Of a stretch of DNA of 64,000 nt, positions 6,972 to 15,136 are shown one piece after another; positions within the stretch are counted from its first letter, which is position 1, and each line of letters begins with the position of its first letter. Position numbers and translations under genes: made by a program. Origin of the DNA: Haloflavibacter putidus (GTDB lineage Bacteria > Bacteroidota > Bacteroidia > Flavobacteriales > Flavobacteriaceae); NCBI RefSeq assembly GCF_006546625.1, contig NZ_VIAR01000001.1, positions 248,001-312,000 of the forward strand, given 5' to 3'. The notes under the pieces were generated by a model. The model was given only the letters and a program-made list of their open reading frames with translations. It was not told the origin of the DNA and made no database searches.

Positions 6972-9323
6972 TTAAAAATCGCCAAATCGTAAACCAACAA
7001 AGAAGGTTCTTGGCAAATTAGGACCATAGATATAATCGCTGTCTCGTGTTGCACCACGATCAAAATCATCTTGGTAACTGTCAAAAATATTTTGAACGCC
7101 TCCGCTAAGCTCTACGTGAAAATCTTCTTGCAAATCAAAATGGTAGGTAAGTTTTGCGGTAAGATCAAAAAAGTCTGGTGTGTCTTTCAATTCCATAAAG
7201 CCACTATCGCTAATAACGTGCGGCGCAATCATAGCGCCGGTATAGGTTCCGGTTAAATCTAAACGAACCGCATCTATAAATTGCCAATTGGCATTTAAAA
7301 AACCATAAGCGTTGGGCGATCGGACAAATTTGTCTACAACTACATCCTGTTCTGTTGCATTGCTTGCTTCTGCTTCAAACAAAACCTGGTCTTCTTTATA
7401 AACCGATTTTTGTATGGTACCGCCGGCCTGGAAATACAATCTTGAATTGGGAGAAATCGTAAACTCAAAATTAGCGCCGGCCACATAAGCGCCAGCACCA
7501 TTTCTGGTTTCTTCTAAAACCGAACCTATTGGCAAAGAAGTGCCCGTGCTCACAATCGTAAACGGATTTTCTAAGGTGGTGTAAAAACCTTCTAACAAAA
7601 AGTTGGTTTGGGTTTTATTAAAGTCTTTGGTAAAGTTTAAAGAAGCAGTATAGGCATTAGAATATTCGCTTTCCAGATTGTCTGACAGAATAACAAAACG
7701 CTGCTCTCCGCCAACAGAAGAAACGTGTAAATCTTCATTAAAGGCTTGTGGCGCCCGAAAGCCACGGGCATAACCTCCTCTAAATTGCAAATTTTTGGTA
7801 ATATCGTATAAAAGGGTAATACGCGGACTTATTTCGGTTTGATCTACATCAGAAGTTCTAGCAATATCTTGAATGGTATAAAAACCATCAACATTTATAC
7901 GATCTAAACGCGCACCGACCAAAGCGGTAAAAACATCTAAGGGTTTCCATTCGTATTGCGCATAAAATCCGTAACTATTTACTTTTTGATCTATAAGACG
8001 GTCGTAGCCCGGCATTACATCTTCTGTATCGTTGAGTTGGTATTCGGCTCCAGCTGTAATTACGTCTTTATTTTTAAAATTATGACTGAATTTTGCTCCG
8101 GCCACCACGGCTAAATCTGTTGTAGTACCAAAAGCATTATTGGCAATAATAGAGTCTGTTGCGGTGCGGCCGCCACCCAAACCACCGTAATAACTGTCTC
8201 TATCTGTATGTTGTGCAGAAATATAAGTAGTAAAAGAATTGGTCTTGGCATCGTTATACCATTCATAATCTAGACCGGTAAAAATTGTGTTATGGTCCAA
8301 TTCTTCGGTAACATCTGTAAATTGCGGTGCCAAATCTATATTGTCTCCTCCACGTCTGTATTCGCGAATAGCGGTAAAATCTACGCCAATTTTACTGTTA
8401 TCGTTTGGTTTAATAAAGGCTTTTGCGCCCATAGAATTGTTGGTAAGTTTGGTGATTTCGCTAAAACCATCGTCGTTGGCATCGTAGGTGTTTCTGTCCC
8501 TAAACATTCCGTATACGGTAATTCCGCTCATCAAATCTTCGCTAACAATAGAACCGTTTACATTTACGCTACGATCTGCGGTTTTACCTTTTATGGCGGC
8601 AAAGTTGGTGTTAACTTCCCAAGTGTTATTAATTGGTTCTTTGGTAATAACATTTACCGTACCGGCAATAGCATTAGAACCAAAAAGTGCCGAACCGCCG
8701 CTACGCACAACTTCTACCCGATCTATAATACTTACCGGAATTTGCTCTAAGCCGTAAACACCGTTTAAAGCACTAAAAATTGGTTTGCTGTTTACTAATA
8801 CTTGGGTGTATTGACCGTCTAAACCGTTTAGCCGCACTTGGGTAAAACCACAATTTTGACAATTAGTTTCTACTCTAACCCCGGGTTGGTAATTTAAACC
8901 ATCTGCCAACGATATAGATTGGGTAGCTTTTAATAATTTGGAATTTAAGACATTTACGATAACCGGAGCTTCTTTTCTGCTAATTTGATTACGGGTAGCG
9001 CTTACCACAACCTCATCTAATCCCATTAAATCTTCGTCTAAAGCTATATTTAAAGAATTTTTTTCATAGTTAGCGGTGTTTATTTCTTTGGTTTTGGTTT
9101 TAAAACCTATCGCCTGCACTTTTATAGTGTATTCTCCCGCCGGAAGTTCTAATTGATACTTGCCATCAATATCTGCTGCTGTGCCATAATTTGTGCCAAC
9201 TGCGCTTACATTGGCAAATGGTACAACGTGCTGGTTGTTGGTTACTGTTCCTTCTATAAGTGTGTTTTCTTGCGCAAAATTTAATAAAGGCATAGCAAGA
9301 ATTAGATAAAGCAGTTTTTTCAT
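6972..9323 (-). CDS. TonB-dependent outer-membrane receptor, probably for a metal
   Basis: A 783-residue receptor: signal peptide (1-17), a carboxypeptidase-regulatory-like beta domain (about 20-105, VEGTVTNNQHVVPFANVSAV...), a plug domain (about 110-235, ending SALFGSNAIAGTVNVITK) and a beta barrel ending in an aromatic residue (LRFGDF). The plug carries NCQNCGFTQVRLNGLDGQ, a cysteine pair common in one flavobacterial receptor subgroup. It is divergent from mntR and a metal ABC importer, and a palindrome of the same type found near mntR overlaps its own -7 box. From this I infer uptake of Mn, Zn or Fe, or of a chelate; the sequence alone does not tell which. Confidence 0.9.
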   Translation of the reverse strand: MKKLLYLILAMPLLNFAQENTLIEGTVTNNQHVVPFANVSAVGTNYGTAADIDGKYQLELPAGEYTIKVQAIGFKTKTKEINTANYEKNSLNIALDEDLMGLDEVVVSATRNQISRKEAPVIVNVLNSKLLKATQSISLADGLNYQPGVRVETNCQNCGFTQVRLNGLDGQYTQVLVNSKPIFSALNGVYGLEQIPVSIIDRVEVVRSGGSALFGSNAIAGTVNVITKEPINNTWEVNTNFAAIKGKTADRSVNVNGSIVSEDLMSGITVYGMFRDRNTYDANDDGFSEITKLTNNSMGAKAFIKPNDNSKIGVDFTAIREYRRGGDNIDLAPQFTDVTEELDHNTIFTGLDYEWYNDAKTNSFTTYISAQHTDRDSYYGGLGGGRTATDSIIANNAFGTTTDLAVVAGAKFSHNFKNKDVITAGAEYQLNDTEDVMPGYDRLIDQKVNSYGFYAQYEWKPLDVFTALVGARLDRINVDGFYTIQDIARTSDVDQTEISPRITLLYDITKNLQFRGGYARGFRAPQAFNEDLHVSSVGGEQRFVILSDNLESEYSNAYTASLNFTKDFNKTQTNFLLEGFYTTLENPFTIVSTGTSLPIGSVLEETRNGAGAYVAGANFEFTISPNSRLYFQAGGTIQKSVYKEDQVLFEAEASNATEQDVVVDKFVRSPNAYGFLNANWQFIDAVRLDLTGTYTGAMIAPHVISDSGFMELKDTPDFFDLTAKLTYHFDLQEDFHVELSGGVQNIFDSYQDDFDRGATRDSDYIYGPNLPRTFFVGLRFGDF

Positions 9324-9345
9324 AATTTAAACATTTTATAAAAAA

Positions 9346-9365
9346 TTTTTAGGCAAAGCTAAAAA
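9346..9365. promoter_or_regulatory. Candidate MntR operator over the TonB-receptor promoter
   Basis: TTTTTAGGCAAAGCTAAAAA is a 20 bp inverted repeat with 7 bp arms TTTTTAG / CTAAAAA around 6 bp. DtxR-family operators have similar TTAGG/CCTAA-type half-sites. It covers the -7 box of the minus-strand promoter, where a bound repressor would block transcription. Confidence 0.65.
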
Positions 9366-9383
9366 TAAGTTTCAGTACACAAA
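9354..9383 (-). promoter_or_regulatory. Promoter of the TonB receptor
   Basis: On the minus strand -33 TTTG (9383-9380) and -7 TAGCTTTG (9361-9354) are 18 nt apart, a full match to the Bacteroidota consensus. The ATG at 9323 is 30 nt downstream. Confidence 0.7.
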
Positions 9384-9419
9384 AGCATATCTCTATTTTT
9401 TTATATTATTGAATTTTAA

Positions 9420-9435
9420 TTTAGGGTATGCTAAA
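9420..9435. promoter_or_regulatory. Candidate MntR operator upstream of mntR
   Basis: TTTAGGGTATGCTAAA repeats the TTTAG-N6-CTAAA arrangement of the site at 9346-9365. It lies 23 nt upstream of the -7 box TACCTTTG (9459-9466), in the -33 region of the mntR promoter, so it could mediate autoregulation of mntR and the import operon. Confidence 0.6.
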
Positions 9436-9458
9436 ACTTATTTTAATAAAATAAAATG

Positions 9459-9466
9459 TACCTTTG
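9459..9466 (+). promoter_or_regulatory. -7 element of mntR
   Basis: TACCTTTG matches TAnnTTTG, 17 nt before ATG 9484. No TTTG is seen at the -33 position; that place is taken by the palindrome. Confidence 0.55.
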
Positions 9467-9483
9467 CTGAATAATTAAAATTT

Positions 9484-10137
9484 ATGTTTACCCAATCTGA
9501 AGAAAATTATTTAAAAGCTATTTTTCACTTACAACAGGAAGTAAAGAAAGGCGTATCTACCAGCAGCTTGTCTGAATTATTGGTAACCAAAGCAGCATCT
9601 GTAACAGAAATGCTTAAGCGCTTAGCCGAAAAAAACTTAGTAGATTATCAAAAATATTACGGTGTACACCTTACTGCAAAAGGCGAAAAACAAGCTTTGG
9701 CAATTATACGTAAACACCGTTTATGGGAATCTTTTCTGGTAGAACGCCTTAATTTTAACTGGGACGAAGTGCACGAAGTGGCAGAACAGTTAGAGCATAT
9801 AAAATCTCCTAAATTGGTAGAAGAATTGGACAAATTTTTAGCCCGACCGGATTATGATCCGCACGGCGACCCAATACCAGATGCCAACGGTAACATGCCA
9901 AAGGCACCAAAAAAACGATTATCGCAAATTAACGAGGGAGAAAAAGCAATTTGCAAAGGCTTTAACGATAACTCATCATCTTTTTTACAGTTTTTAGCCA
10001 AGCACAATATTGGTTTAAATACCAAATTAAAAGTTTTACAAATAGAGAGTTTTGACGAAAGTATGAATGTACTGGTAAACCAAAAGGAAATATTACTATC
10101 TAAAACCGCTACCGATAATATTTACGTAGAAGACTAA
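9484..10137 (+). CDS. mntR: DtxR/MntR-family metal-responsive repressor
   Basis: A 217-residue regulator with the DtxR-family layout: an N-terminal winged helix (about 1-65, QSEENYLKAIFHLQ and VTEMLKRLAEKNLVDYQ), a metal-binding and dimerisation domain (about 66-140, KHRLWESFLVERLNFNWDEVHEVAEQLEH), and a C-terminal SH3-like/FeoA domain (about 150-217). The DPHGDPIPDANG segment is typical of the family. Bound divalent metal would drive operator binding and shut off import. It is the first gene before the TroABCD-like importer and divergent from a TonB receptor. Whether it senses Mn or Fe is uncertain; I chose the MntR name from the transporter type. Confidence 0.88.
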   Translation: MFTQSEENYLKAIFHLQQEVKKGVSTSSLSELLVTKAASVTEMLKRLAEKNLVDYQKYYGVHLTAKGEKQALAIIRKHRLWESFLVERLNFNWDEVHEVAEQLEHIKSPKLVEELDKFLARPDYDPHGDPIPDANGNMPKAPKKRLSQINEGEKAICKGFNDNSSSFLQFLAKHNIGLNTKLKVLQIESFDESMNVLVNQKEILLSKTATDNIYVED

Positions 10138-10168
10138 AAACCAAAATAAAAAAGTATAAAAAACACCT

Positions 10169-11080
10169 ATGAAAAAAACCTTGATACTTCTTTTTAGCAT
10201 TAGCATTTTAATGAGTTGTCAAAATCCTAAAAAAGAAAATAATGGCAAGCTAAACATTGTGACAACTACCACTATGATTACAGATTTGGTAAAAAATATT
10301 GGAGGAGATGCCGTGCAAGTAGAAGGTTTGATGGGCACTGGCGTAGATCCGCATTTGTACAAAGCCAGCGAAGGAGACGTAAGCAAACTTACCCGTGCAG
10401 ACGTGGTTTTTTATAACGGTCTTCATTTGGAAGGAAAACTGGTAGATGTTTTTGAAAAAATGAATCGTACAACCAATACTGTAGCCCTCGCAGAAGCTTT
10501 AGATAAAAAAACCTTGATAGGTTCTGAGTATTTTGGCGGAAACTACGATCCGCATATTTGGTTTAACATTCAATATTGGAAAGAAATCACCACTTATTTA
10601 ACCAAAGAACTAAGCAAATTAAACCCTGAAAATACCGCACTTTTCGAAAAAAACAAAAAGGAATATTTGCAAAAGTTAGACAAACTAGAAAATGAAATAC
10701 GCCAAACTATTTCTACGCTTCCGCAGGAAAAACGCATTTTGGTAACCGCGCACGATGCCTTTAATTATTTTGGCAAAGAATACGGGTTTGAAGTAGTTGG
10801 TTTGCAAGGCCTCTCTACCGCGACAGAGGCAGGCGTACAAGATGTGCAAAACCTGACTCAATTAATTATAGACAGAGAAGTAAAAGCCATTTTTATAGAA
10901 AGCAGCGTTCCTAAAAGAACCATCGAAGCTTTGCAACAAGCCGTAAAAGCCAGAGGTTTTGATGTTGCCATTGGCGGCACGCTATATTCTGATGCTCTTG
11001 GCAACCCGGGCACTAAAGAAGGTACTTATATTGGTATGTTTAGCTATAACATAAATACAATTGTAAACGCCTTAAAATAA
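10169..11080 (+). CDS. TroA/ZnuA-family metal-binding lipoprotein of ABC importer
   Basis: A 303-residue cluster 9 (A-I) solute-binding protein. The N-terminus is a lipoprotein signal with lipobox ending at Cys 16 (LMSC). The four expected metal ligands can be placed: H62 (DPHLYK), H129 (DPHIWF), H195 (TAHDAF) and D275 (YSDALG). A His rather than Glu at the third place resembles TroA and ZnuA more than the strict Mn binders such as PsaA, so Zn and Mn are both possible. It lies 31 bp after mntR and 42 bp before the ATPase gene, in one operon. Confidence 0.92.
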   Translation: MKKTLILLFSISILMSCQNPKKENNGKLNIVTTTTMITDLVKNIGGDAVQVEGLMGTGVDPHLYKASEGDVSKLTRADVVFYNGLHLEGKLVDVFEKMNRTTNTVALAEALDKKTLIGSEYFGGNYDPHIWFNIQYWKEITTYLTKELSKLNPENTALFEKNKKEYLQKLDKLENEIRQTISTLPQEKRILVTAHDAFNYFGKEYGFEVVGLQGLSTATEAGVQDVQNLTQLIIDREVKAIFIESSVPKRTIEALQQAVKARGFDVAIGGTLYSDALGNPGTKEGTYIGMFSYNINTIVNALK

Positions 11081-11122
11081 TAGCGTTTTTTCTTTACGGA
11101 AAAAGACGTAAATAAAGAAAAT

Positions 11123-11863
11123 ATGAACAAACAAAACTATGCCATACAAGTAGACGACCTTACCGTAGCTTACGACTACAAGCCGGTTTTGTGGGATATA
11201 GATTTAAAAATACCCGAAGGCGTACTTATGGCAATTGTTGGTCCCAACGGGGCCGGAAAATCTACCTTAATAAAAGCCATTCTAGGAATTATAAAACCCA
11301 TTGCGGGCAGCGTAAAAGTTTTTGGAAAACCTTACAAAAAACAAGTAGACAAAGTAGCTTACGTGCCACAAAAAGGTAGCGTAGATTGGGATTTCCCTAC
11401 CACGGCATTAGATGTTGTAATGATGGGAACGTATGGCAGTTTAGGCTGGATTAAAAGACCGGGACAAAAAGAAAAAAAAGCCGCTTTAGAAGCTTTAGAA
11501 AAAGTAGGAATGCTTTCTTTTCAAGACCGACAAATAAGTCAGTTGAGCGGTGGGCAACAGCAACGTATTTTCTTGGCCAGAGCTTTGGTGCAAAATGCAG
11601 CTATTTATTTGATGGACGAACCTTTTCAAGGCGTAGATGCCACCACAGAAAAAGCTATTATTAATATTCTTAAAGAATTAAAAAGCGCAGGAAAAACACT
11701 AATTGTTGTACACCACGATTTGCAAACCGTTCCAGAGTATTTTGACTGGGTAACTTTCCTTAACGTAAAAGGAATTGCCTCCGGCCCGGTAAAAGATATT
11801 TTTAACGACGATAATTTAACCAAAACCTACGGAATTAATTATAAAGTGGCAGTAAACCAATAA
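11123..11863 (+). CDS. Metal ABC importer ATP-binding protein
   Basis: A 246-residue ATPase for the metal importer. Walker A GPNGAGKS, signature LSGGQQQR, Walker B IYLMDEP and the switch His in VVHHD are all intact. It fits the ZnuC/TroB family ([22 protein letters not shown] is typical). It lies between the binding protein and two permease genes. Both flanking gaps (11081-11122 and 11864-11924) hold one copy of CTTTACGGAA, in opposite orientations. Confidence 0.95.
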   Translation: MNKQNYAIQVDDLTVAYDYKPVLWDIDLKIPEGVLMAIVGPNGAGKSTLIKAILGIIKPIAGSVKVFGKPYKKQVDKVAYVPQKGSVDWDFPTTALDVVMMGTYGSLGWIKRPGQKEKKAALEALEKVGMLSFQDRQISQLSGGQQQRIFLARALVQNAAIYLMDEPFQGVDATTEKAIINILKELKSAGKTLIVVHHDLQTVPEYFDWVTFLNVKGIASGPVKDIFNDDNLTKTYGINYKVAVNQ

Positions 11864-11924
11864 AAAATAGCGGATTTTTTCCGTAAAGAAATTTTTCCAA
11901 TTAAGCTGTTTTAAAAAAATAACT

Positions 11925-13052
11925 ATGTCTATTACAGAATATTTCCGACTGCTATTTACTGATTATACCTTGGGTGTAATTAGTTTGGGAACTGCCGTTT
12001 TGGGAGCCATCTGTGGCATGTTGGGCAGCTTTGCAGTTTTACGGAAACAAAGTCTGCTGGGCGATGCCATTTCGCACGCTTCCTTGCCGGGAATTGCACT
12101 CGCTTTTTTATTTACCGGTACAAAAGACCCTAACTTTTTGCTCATTGGAGCTTTAATAAGCGGTTTGGTGGGTACTTTTTGGATTAAAAGTATTATAAAA
12201 CGCACCCGCCTAAAAACCGATACAGCTCTAGGTCTTATTTTATCTTTGTTTTTCGGCTTCGGGATGTTATTGCTCACGTTTATTCAAAAAATGCCAAATG
12301 CCAACCAAGCAGGTTTAGATAAATATTTATTTGGTCAAGCAGCAACTTTAGTGGCTTCAGATGTTTGGGTAATGGCAGCAATTACCGGGGTAAGTTTGCT
12401 GGTGTTGCTTTTATTCTGGAAAGAACTAAAACTCTTGTTATTTGATGCAGATTACACCAAAACCTTAGGTTTTAACACTCGTTTTTTAGATATTCTTATT
12501 ACCAGTTTTATCGTTTTGGCTATTGTTTTAGGCCTACAAACGGTTGGCGTGGTTTTAATGAGCGCTATGTTATTGGCGCCGGCAGCTGCGGCAAGACAAT
12601 GGACGAACAGTTTAAGCACAATGATTTTCTTGGCTTCTATTTTCGGAGCGTTTTCCGGAGTATTTGGTACGGCAATTAGCGCCAGTCAAAACAATCTTTC
12701 TACCGGTCCGGTTATTGTTTTGGTAGCAGCCGTGGTAGTGTTGATATCTTTTATTTTTTCGCCAAAAAGAGGGTTGTTGTTTAGAGAAATTCGGTTTTAC
12801 CGAAATCGTAAAGAACTGAACTTAAAAAAAACGCTAACTTTTATGTACCGCATTGCCCAAAATCATAAAAATATATCGCATCCGCACGCTATTAAAATCT
12901 TAAATAATTTTCACGGCTTTACGCGGAAGTCTTTAAACAAATTAGAAGAAGAACAACTCATAGAAATACAAGGAAATCAATGGTCACTAACGCCAAAAGG
13001 CTATAAAGAAGCCGCCCTTATAAACGACAAAATGGGGAAAAAACATGAGTAA
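11925..13052 (+). CDS. Metal ABC permease with C-terminal winged-helix-like tail
   Basis: A 375-residue permease of the ABC-3 (ZnuB/TroC) family, longer than the usual 270-290. Residues 1-280 contain about eight hydrophobic segments and the conserved SHASLPGIALAF motif. The last 90 residues are soluble and look like a winged helix: helices followed by LNKLEEEQLIEIQGNQWSLTPKGYKEA, a typical recognition helix and wing. The next gene has a similar tail. The stop overlaps the next start by 8 bp, so the two are translationally coupled and probably form a heterodimeric channel. Confidence 0.92.
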   Translation: MSITEYFRLLFTDYTLGVISLGTAVLGAICGMLGSFAVLRKQSLLGDAISHASLPGIALAFLFTGTKDPNFLLIGALISGLVGTFWIKSIIKRTRLKTDTALGLILSLFFGFGMLLLTFIQKMPNANQAGLDKYLFGQAATLVASDVWVMAAITGVSLLVLLLFWKELKLLLFDADYTKTLGFNTRFLDILITSFIVLAIVLGLQTVGVVLMSAMLLAPAAAARQWTNSLSTMIFLASIFGAFSGVFGTAISASQNNLSTGPVIVLVAAVVVLISFIFSPKRGLLFREIRFYRNRKELNLKKTLTFMYRIAQNHKNISHPHAIKILNNFHGFTRKSLNKLEEEQLIEIQGNQWSLTPKGYKEAALINDKMGKKHE

Positions 13053-14208
13053 TGCTCAACTAGAAATACAATTAATTGCAGCTTTGGTGGCTGTGGCTTG
13101 CGCTATACCGGGCGTCTTTTTAGTATTACGCAAAATGGCCATGATAAGTGATGCCATTAGCCATTCTATTTTACCGGGTTTGGTACTTGGTTTTTTTATT
13201 ACCCAAGACCTCAACTCGCCTTTACTTATTTTATTGGCGGCAGTAACCGGCGTACTTACCGTTATTTTTGTAGAATTTATACAAAAAACAGGCTTGGTAA
13301 AAGAAGACACAGCTATTGGACTTGTTTTCCCAGCGTTGTTTAGTATTGGCGTTATTTTAATTGCCAAAAATGCCAATGATGTACATTTAGATATAGACGC
13401 GGTTTTGTTGGGAGAATTGGCTTTTGCTCCATTTGACCGACTTATGTTTGGCGAGACCGATTTAGGACCAAAATCTGTTTGGGTAATCGGCACTATTTTA
13501 ATAATAAGTTTAAGCTTGTTGCTGTTGTTTTTTAAAGAATTAAAACTAAGCACTTTTGATAAAGGTTTGGCGGCAACCTTAGGATTTTCGCCAATAGTAT
13601 TGCATTATGGCTTGATGACGGTTTCTTCTATAACCGTAGTTGGCGCTTTTGATGCTGTTGGAGCAGTTTTGGTGGTTGCACTTATAATTGCGCCGCCGGC
13701 AACAGCCTATTTGCTTACCAACAACCTAAAAAAAATGTTGGTTTTAAGCTGCTTCTTTGGAATGTTTTCTGCTATTGCCGGGTATTGGCTGGCCAATTAC
13801 CTAGACGCTTCTATTGCAGGTTCTATGACATCTGTTTTGGGAGTATTGTTTTTATTGGTTTATTTATTTGCACCAAAACAAGGTATATTTTCTGTTTACT
13901 TTAAAGAAAAACAGCAGCGTAAAGAAGTTTCTTTGTTGGTGTTTTTATTACACTTACAAAACCATCAAGAACCTAAAGAACGTCACGTAAATCATTTACA
14001 AGAACATATAAACTGGCAAAAAGTACAAGCAAAAACCGTCTTAGACTTGGCTACAAAAAACAATTTGATACAAATTGATGATAATAAGTTGGTTTCCCTT
14101 ACGGAAAAAGGAAAGGAATTTACAGACGAAGCTTTAAAATATATTACTACCAATAAAGAAACCGCTATAGAGGATTTAAAAAAACGCTTCTTTTTGTTTA
14201 GAGGATAA
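13045..14208 (+). CDS. Second metal ABC permease with C-terminal tail
   Basis: A 387-residue ABC-3 family permease (TroD-like). The N-terminal two thirds hold about eight to nine membrane segments with SHSILPGLVLGFF, matching its partner. About residues 285-387 are soluble and again suggest a winged helix (NHLQEHINWQ... LIQIDDNKLVSLTEKGKEF). Two different permeases in a TroABCD arrangement are typical of Mn/Fe importers, whereas ZnuABC uses one. It overlaps the previous gene by 8 bp and is the last gene of the mntR operon. Confidence 0.92.
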   Translation: MSNAQLEIQLIAALVAVACAIPGVFLVLRKMAMISDAISHSILPGLVLGFFITQDLNSPLLILLAAVTGVLTVIFVEFIQKTGLVKEDTAIGLVFPALFSIGVILIAKNANDVHLDIDAVLLGELAFAPFDRLMFGETDLGPKSVWVIGTILIISLSLLLLFFKELKLSTFDKGLAATLGFSPIVLHYGLMTVSSITVVGAFDAVGAVLVVALIIAPPATAYLLTNNLKKMLVLSCFFGMFSAIAGYWLANYLDASIAGSMTSVLGVLFLLVYLFAPKQGIFSVYFKEKQQRKEVSLLVFLLHLQNHQEPKERHVNHLQEHINWQKVQAKTVLDLATKNNLIQIDDNKLVSLTEKGKEFTDEALKYITTNKETAIEDLKKRFFLFRG

Positions 14209-14238
14209 ACTATTGAAAAACGCCTTTACGGAAACAAT

Positions 14239-14550
14239 TTAACTGTATTTACGGCGGGTTTTTATTTTTTGAAGTTGACGTTCTATAACCAAATTAGCCA
14301 AAATTTCTCCCGGGCTTTCGTTTTTTTTCTTTACGGAAAGTGCCCTTCTAGCTTTTTCTTCCGAAACATCTATTCTGTACAAAATAGCGATTAATTTATT
14401 GAAATCTTCCGTAATTAAACGGTTGAGGTAATTGCCTAAAACTTGTTTTAATTTTTCGTGATTGGTAGATTCTACATCTTCTAAACCAACTAATGTAGAC
14501 GACCAGCGCACAGCTTTTTTATAATCGTTTTTTTGCGGAAATTTCTCCAT
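14239..14550 (-). CDS. Small conserved hypothetical protein
   Basis: A 103-residue protein that I do not recognise by name. It appears all-helical and soluble, with KAVRWSSTLVGLEDVE near residue 12 and a basic C-terminus (KIKTRRKYS). It has the look of a conserved flavobacterial hypothetical: no signal peptide, no cysteines. It converges on the metal permease gene with a gap of 30 bp. It contains one copy of CTTTACGGAA (14329) and others flank it at 14224 and 14610. Confidence 0.7.
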   Translation of the reverse strand: MEKFPQKNDYKKAVRWSSTLVGLEDVESTNHEKLKQVLGNYLNRLITEDFNKLIAILYRIDVSEEKARRALSVKKKNESPGEILANLVIERQLQKIKTRRKYS

Positions 14551-14590
14551 AACACGATTCAGGAATAGGGTTCAATATTTCTATTTTTTA

Positions 14591-14605
14591 TTTAGTATAG
14601 CTAAA
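14591..14605. promoter_or_regulatory. Weak MntR-like palindrome
   Basis: TTTAGTATAGCTAAA has the same TTTAG/CTAAA half-sites as the two sites near mntR but with 5 rather than 6 bp between them. It lies upstream of the divergent genes 14239-14550 and 14687-15076. The changed spacing puts the half-sites at a different angle, so I rate it low. Confidence 0.3.
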
Positions 14606-14686
14606 CTTTTTCCGTAAAGTAAAAGAAGTTTTTTTGCTTTAAAAATACAAAAAACTTAATTCTATAATTTTTAGTACCTTTCGTTT

Positions 14687-15076
14687 ATGAAAAGAATTAT
14701 TCTCTTATTTACAATCTTTGCCTTTGGGCATTTAGCGTTGGCGCAAAACCAAACTCCTGTAATTGTAGCAAAATTACCTCTGGGTGAAAGTGTTTTTTTG
14801 CAAAACCAGTATTCTATAAAATTTGAAAAAGTAATACAAGATTCGCGTTGCCCTACCAATGTAGATTGCGTCTGGCCGGGCGAAGCCAAAATTTTGCTCC
14901 ACCTAAAAAAAGATGGTCTTCTACAAGAGAAAAAAGAAATTAAGCTGGCTGGCAATAATAAAATGCATAGTTTTTCTTACGGAAATAAAGAAATAAAAAT
15001 TTATAATCTTGCTCCTTATCCGGCTTCGGCGGCAGAAAAAGAAAAATTAGCTTATTATTTACAGATAGATTTTTGA
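14687..15076 (+). CDS. Exported hypothetical protein with paired-Cys motif
   Basis: A 129-residue protein with a signal peptide (MKRIILLFTIFAFGHLALAQ). The mature part has DSRCPTNVDCVWPGEA, a two-cysteine motif found in many small exported proteins of unknown function; the cysteines could form a disulfide. The rest is predicted beta-rich. Nothing nearby fixes its role. It is monocistronic, ending in a strong hairpin terminator. A near-consensus -7 (TACCTTTC) lies about 13 nt before the ATG. Confidence 0.8.
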   Translation: MKRIILLFTIFAFGHLALAQNQTPVIVAKLPLGESVFLQNQYSIKFEKVIQDSRCPTNVDCVWPGEAKILLHLKKDGLLQEKKEIKLAGNNKMHSFSYGNKEIKIYNLAPYPASAAEKEKLAYYLQIDF

Positions 15077-15086
15077 CAAGTATATA

Positions 15087-15117
15087 AAAAAAGGCTGCAA
15101 TTTTTGCAGCCTTTTTT
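15087..15117. terminator. Bidirectional intrinsic terminator
   Basis: Perfect 14 bp arms AAAAAAGGCTGCAA (15087-15100) and TTGCAGCCTTTTTT (15104-15117) around a 3 nt loop, with T runs on both strands. It serves the convergent genes 14687-15076 and 15137-16372. Confidence 0.9.
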
Positions 15118-15136
15118 CTGTAAAGCGATTATGATA

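Noticed and set aside
8292-8757. Plus-strand ORFs of up to 152 codons inside the TonB-receptor gene
   Set aside because: They are shadows of the receptor barrel; compositions are unlike the real proteins of the window.
14591-14605. Third MntR operator
   Set aside because: The half-sites match but the 5 bp spacing differs from the other two, so I keep it only as a weak feature, not as a regulon member.
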